From Brucellaceae bacterium (GTDB taxonomy: Bacteria > Pseudomonadota > Alphaproteobacteria > Rhizobiales > Rhizobiaceae), in assembly GCA_031253705.1 (NCBI GenBank), contig JAIRVW010000275.1:1-8537 (forward strand): DNA of 8,537 nt, read 5' to 3'. A program made the translations under genes and the position numbers. The notes under the pieces are model-generated. The model was not told the DNA's origin. It ran no database searches and saw only the letters and a program-made list of their open reading frames with translations. Each line of letters opens with the position of its first letter. Position 1 is the first letter of the stretch. Below, piece after piece: positions 7,300 through 8,537 of the stretch.

Positions 7300-7359
7300 C
7301 TTTGTTATATATTCGCTGCTATAACTTAATGATTGCAACGGATCAGTGCCCGAATTTTA

Positions 7360-8537
7360 ATGAAGAACAGCAGCATTTCTCACCGGCTTAATCAGATGAG
7401 CCGCATTTGTGCCGGACAGGCCGGATGCGTTTTGGCTGCCGGTATGCTGACACTGATCCCTGTCCGCGGCTTTGCACAGGAAGCCGCACCGGTGCCGCTG
7501 GAAGAGCAGCACCAAAAAGTTTCCGGCAGTCTGGACGCCATTAACAGTGAGATAGCGCTTTCCAAAGAAAAGCTGGAGCAGCTTGAAACAAGCGTAGCGG
7601 AGCTGAAAAAAGATCAGACAACGATCACTGCCGCACTGATCCAGTCTGCCAAGACAGACAAGAAACTTTCCGAAGATATTGAAGCTGCGGGTCAGAAACT
7701 GACTGCGCTGAACGAGCAGGAAGACGGCATCCGCCTGTCCTTGCGTTCAAGGCGCAAAGTACTGGCCGAGGTGCTGGCTGCCTTGCAGCGCATGGGGCTG
7801 AACCCGCCGCCTGCTATTCTGGTACGTCCTGATGATGCGCTGGCTTCGGTGCGCTCTGCCGTCTTGCTTGGCGCAGTGGTGCCGGAAATGCGTGCGCAGA
7901 CACTGGAACTGATGGCTGATCTGAAAGAGATGCAGCGCCTGCAGGCCTCGATCAAAGACGAGCAGGAACGGCTGACGGCCAGCCGCACGGCGCAGGCAGA
8001 AGAGCGGCAGAAACAGGAATTGCTGCTGGAAGAAAAGAAAAAACTCTACAGCCAGTCTGAAGAGGAATTGCAGACAGAGCGCGCCCATGCGGCAGAGCTG
8101 GCTAAGAAAGCCACCAGCCTGAAAGATCTGATTGCTTCGCTGCAGGAACGCATGGATAAAGTGCGTAATGCTGCCGATGCGGCGCGCGATGCTGAAGCCC
8201 AGCGTCTGGCGGAAGGGCAGGAGCGTGCGGCACAGCCCGGTGAGAATTCACTGGTGTCGAGAGCGGATTTTGCCTCACTGCAGGGACAGCTGGTTCTGCC
8301 TGCCAGCGGAAAAATTACAAAAAAATTCGGTGAGAAGGATGATTTTGGTCGTCCGCGCGCCGGAGAAATGCTGCAGACACCGCAAAATGCCACGATTACG
8401 TCACCTTCTGATGGCGTTGTGCTTTATGCGGGGCCATTTCGCTCCTATGGTCAGCTGTTAATCCTTGATGTTGGCAGCGGATATCATATCGTCATGGCGG
8501 GATTAAGCAGAATCAATGTGCAACAAGGCCGGTTTGT
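7360..8537 (+). CDS. EnvC-like murein hydrolase activator (partial, runs off right edge)
   Basis: The frame is open from the ATG at 7360 to the window end (392 complete codons); its 3' end lies outside. Domain order fits EnvC/NlpD-type activators, which sit in the periplasm and switch on peptidoglycan amidases at division. A signal peptide comes first (basic start, hydrophobic core about 21-35, likely cut in GFA-QEA after residue 39). A long Glu/Gln/Lys-rich coiled coil follows (about 45-145 and 175-290), then a C-terminal LytM/M23-like fold (about 308 onward, LVLPASGKITKKFGEKDDFG and SPSDGVVLYAGPF). The metal-binding residues of active M23 peptidases are missing, so it is probably a non-enzymatic activator. 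No clear Shine-Dalgarno precedes the ATG; TTG 7333 and ATG 7396 are alternatives. It lies 83 nt behind rlmH and is probably co-transcribed. In relatives I would expect a carboxy-terminal processing protease gene next. Confidence 0.9.
   Translation, partial: MKNSSISHRLNQMSRICAGQAGCVLAAGMLTLIPVRGFAQEAAPVPLEEQHQKVSGSLDAINSEIALSKEKLEQLETSVAELKKDQTTITAALIQSAKTDKKLSEDIEAAGQKLTALNEQEDGIRLSLRSRRKVLAEVLAALQRMGLNPPPAILVRPDDALASVRSAVLLGAVVPEMRAQTLELMADLKEMQRLQASIKDEQERLTASRTAQAEERQKQELLLEEKKKLYSQSEEELQTERAHAAELAKKATSLKDLIASLQERMDKVRNAADAARDAEAQRLAEGQERAAQPGENSLVSRADFASLQGQLVLPASGKITKKFGEKDDFGRPRAGEMLQTPQNATITSPSDGVVLYAGPFRSYGQLLILDVGSGYHIVMAGLSRINVQQGRF

Noticed and set aside
7692..8393. - strand frames opposite the EnvC-like gene, Ser/Ala- or Phe/Leu-rich.
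   Set aside because: They are complements of a Glu/Gln/Lys-rich coiled-coil coding region and not genes.

Overview
The window looks like chromosomal core DNA of an alphaproteobacterium of the order Hyphomicrobiales (Rhizobiales). It most resembles the Brucella/Ochrobactrum/Pseudochrobactrum relatives. This rests on two things: the gene order (rplU-rpmA-acetyltransferase-obgE-proB-proA-nadD-rsfS-rlmH-EnvC-like factor), which I recall as typical of that order, and the wording of the proteins, for example an Obg whose G4 motif reads SQAD. By eye the base composition is near balanced, lower than I would expect for Brucella itself, so a lower-GC relative such as Pseudochrobactrum or Paenochrobactrum is a guess only. 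All genes are on the + strand and none is visibly broken. I see no mobile element, CRISPR array, tRNA or rRNA.

Region 1 (1-1016) is a short ribosomal-protein unit. A good alphaproteobacterial sigma-70 type promoter (about 36-65) is followed by a leader of about 160 nt, then rplU (L21) and rpmA (L27). A 15-bp imperfect hairpin follows (920-957), and a very strong intrinsic terminator ends the unit (981-1015).

Region 2 (1017-1947) holds a GNAT acetyltransferase of the RimJ/RimL type. Its start lies only 35 nt behind the terminator T-run, so it has no room for a promoter of its own downstream of that terminator. A 226-nt gap follows, with a 9-bp inverted repeat ahead of obgE.

Region 3 (1948-6125) is a tightly packed run: obgE, proB, proA and nadD, with gaps of 7 nt, an 11-nt overlap and 9 nt. 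It joins ribosome assembly (Obg), the first two enzymes of proline synthesis (glutamate 5-kinase and glutamyl-phosphate reductase) and NAD synthesis (NadD).

Region 4 (6126-8537) is looser: rsfS, rlmH and a left-anchored partial gene for an EnvC-like murein hydrolase activator that runs off the right edge. The gaps here are 80-140 nt. Two of them hold strong tandem hairpins; one hairpin overlaps the rlmH ribosome binding site, and another contains the ATG that would otherwise be taken as the rsfS start.

By function, the genes are ribosome parts (L21, L27), ribosome maturation or silencing factors (Obg, RsfS, RlmH), two small-molecule pathways and one cell-division/cell-wall factor. I found no undescribed multi-gene system. 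The points worth a second look are in the untranslated RNA between genes and in a few start-site and motif details.
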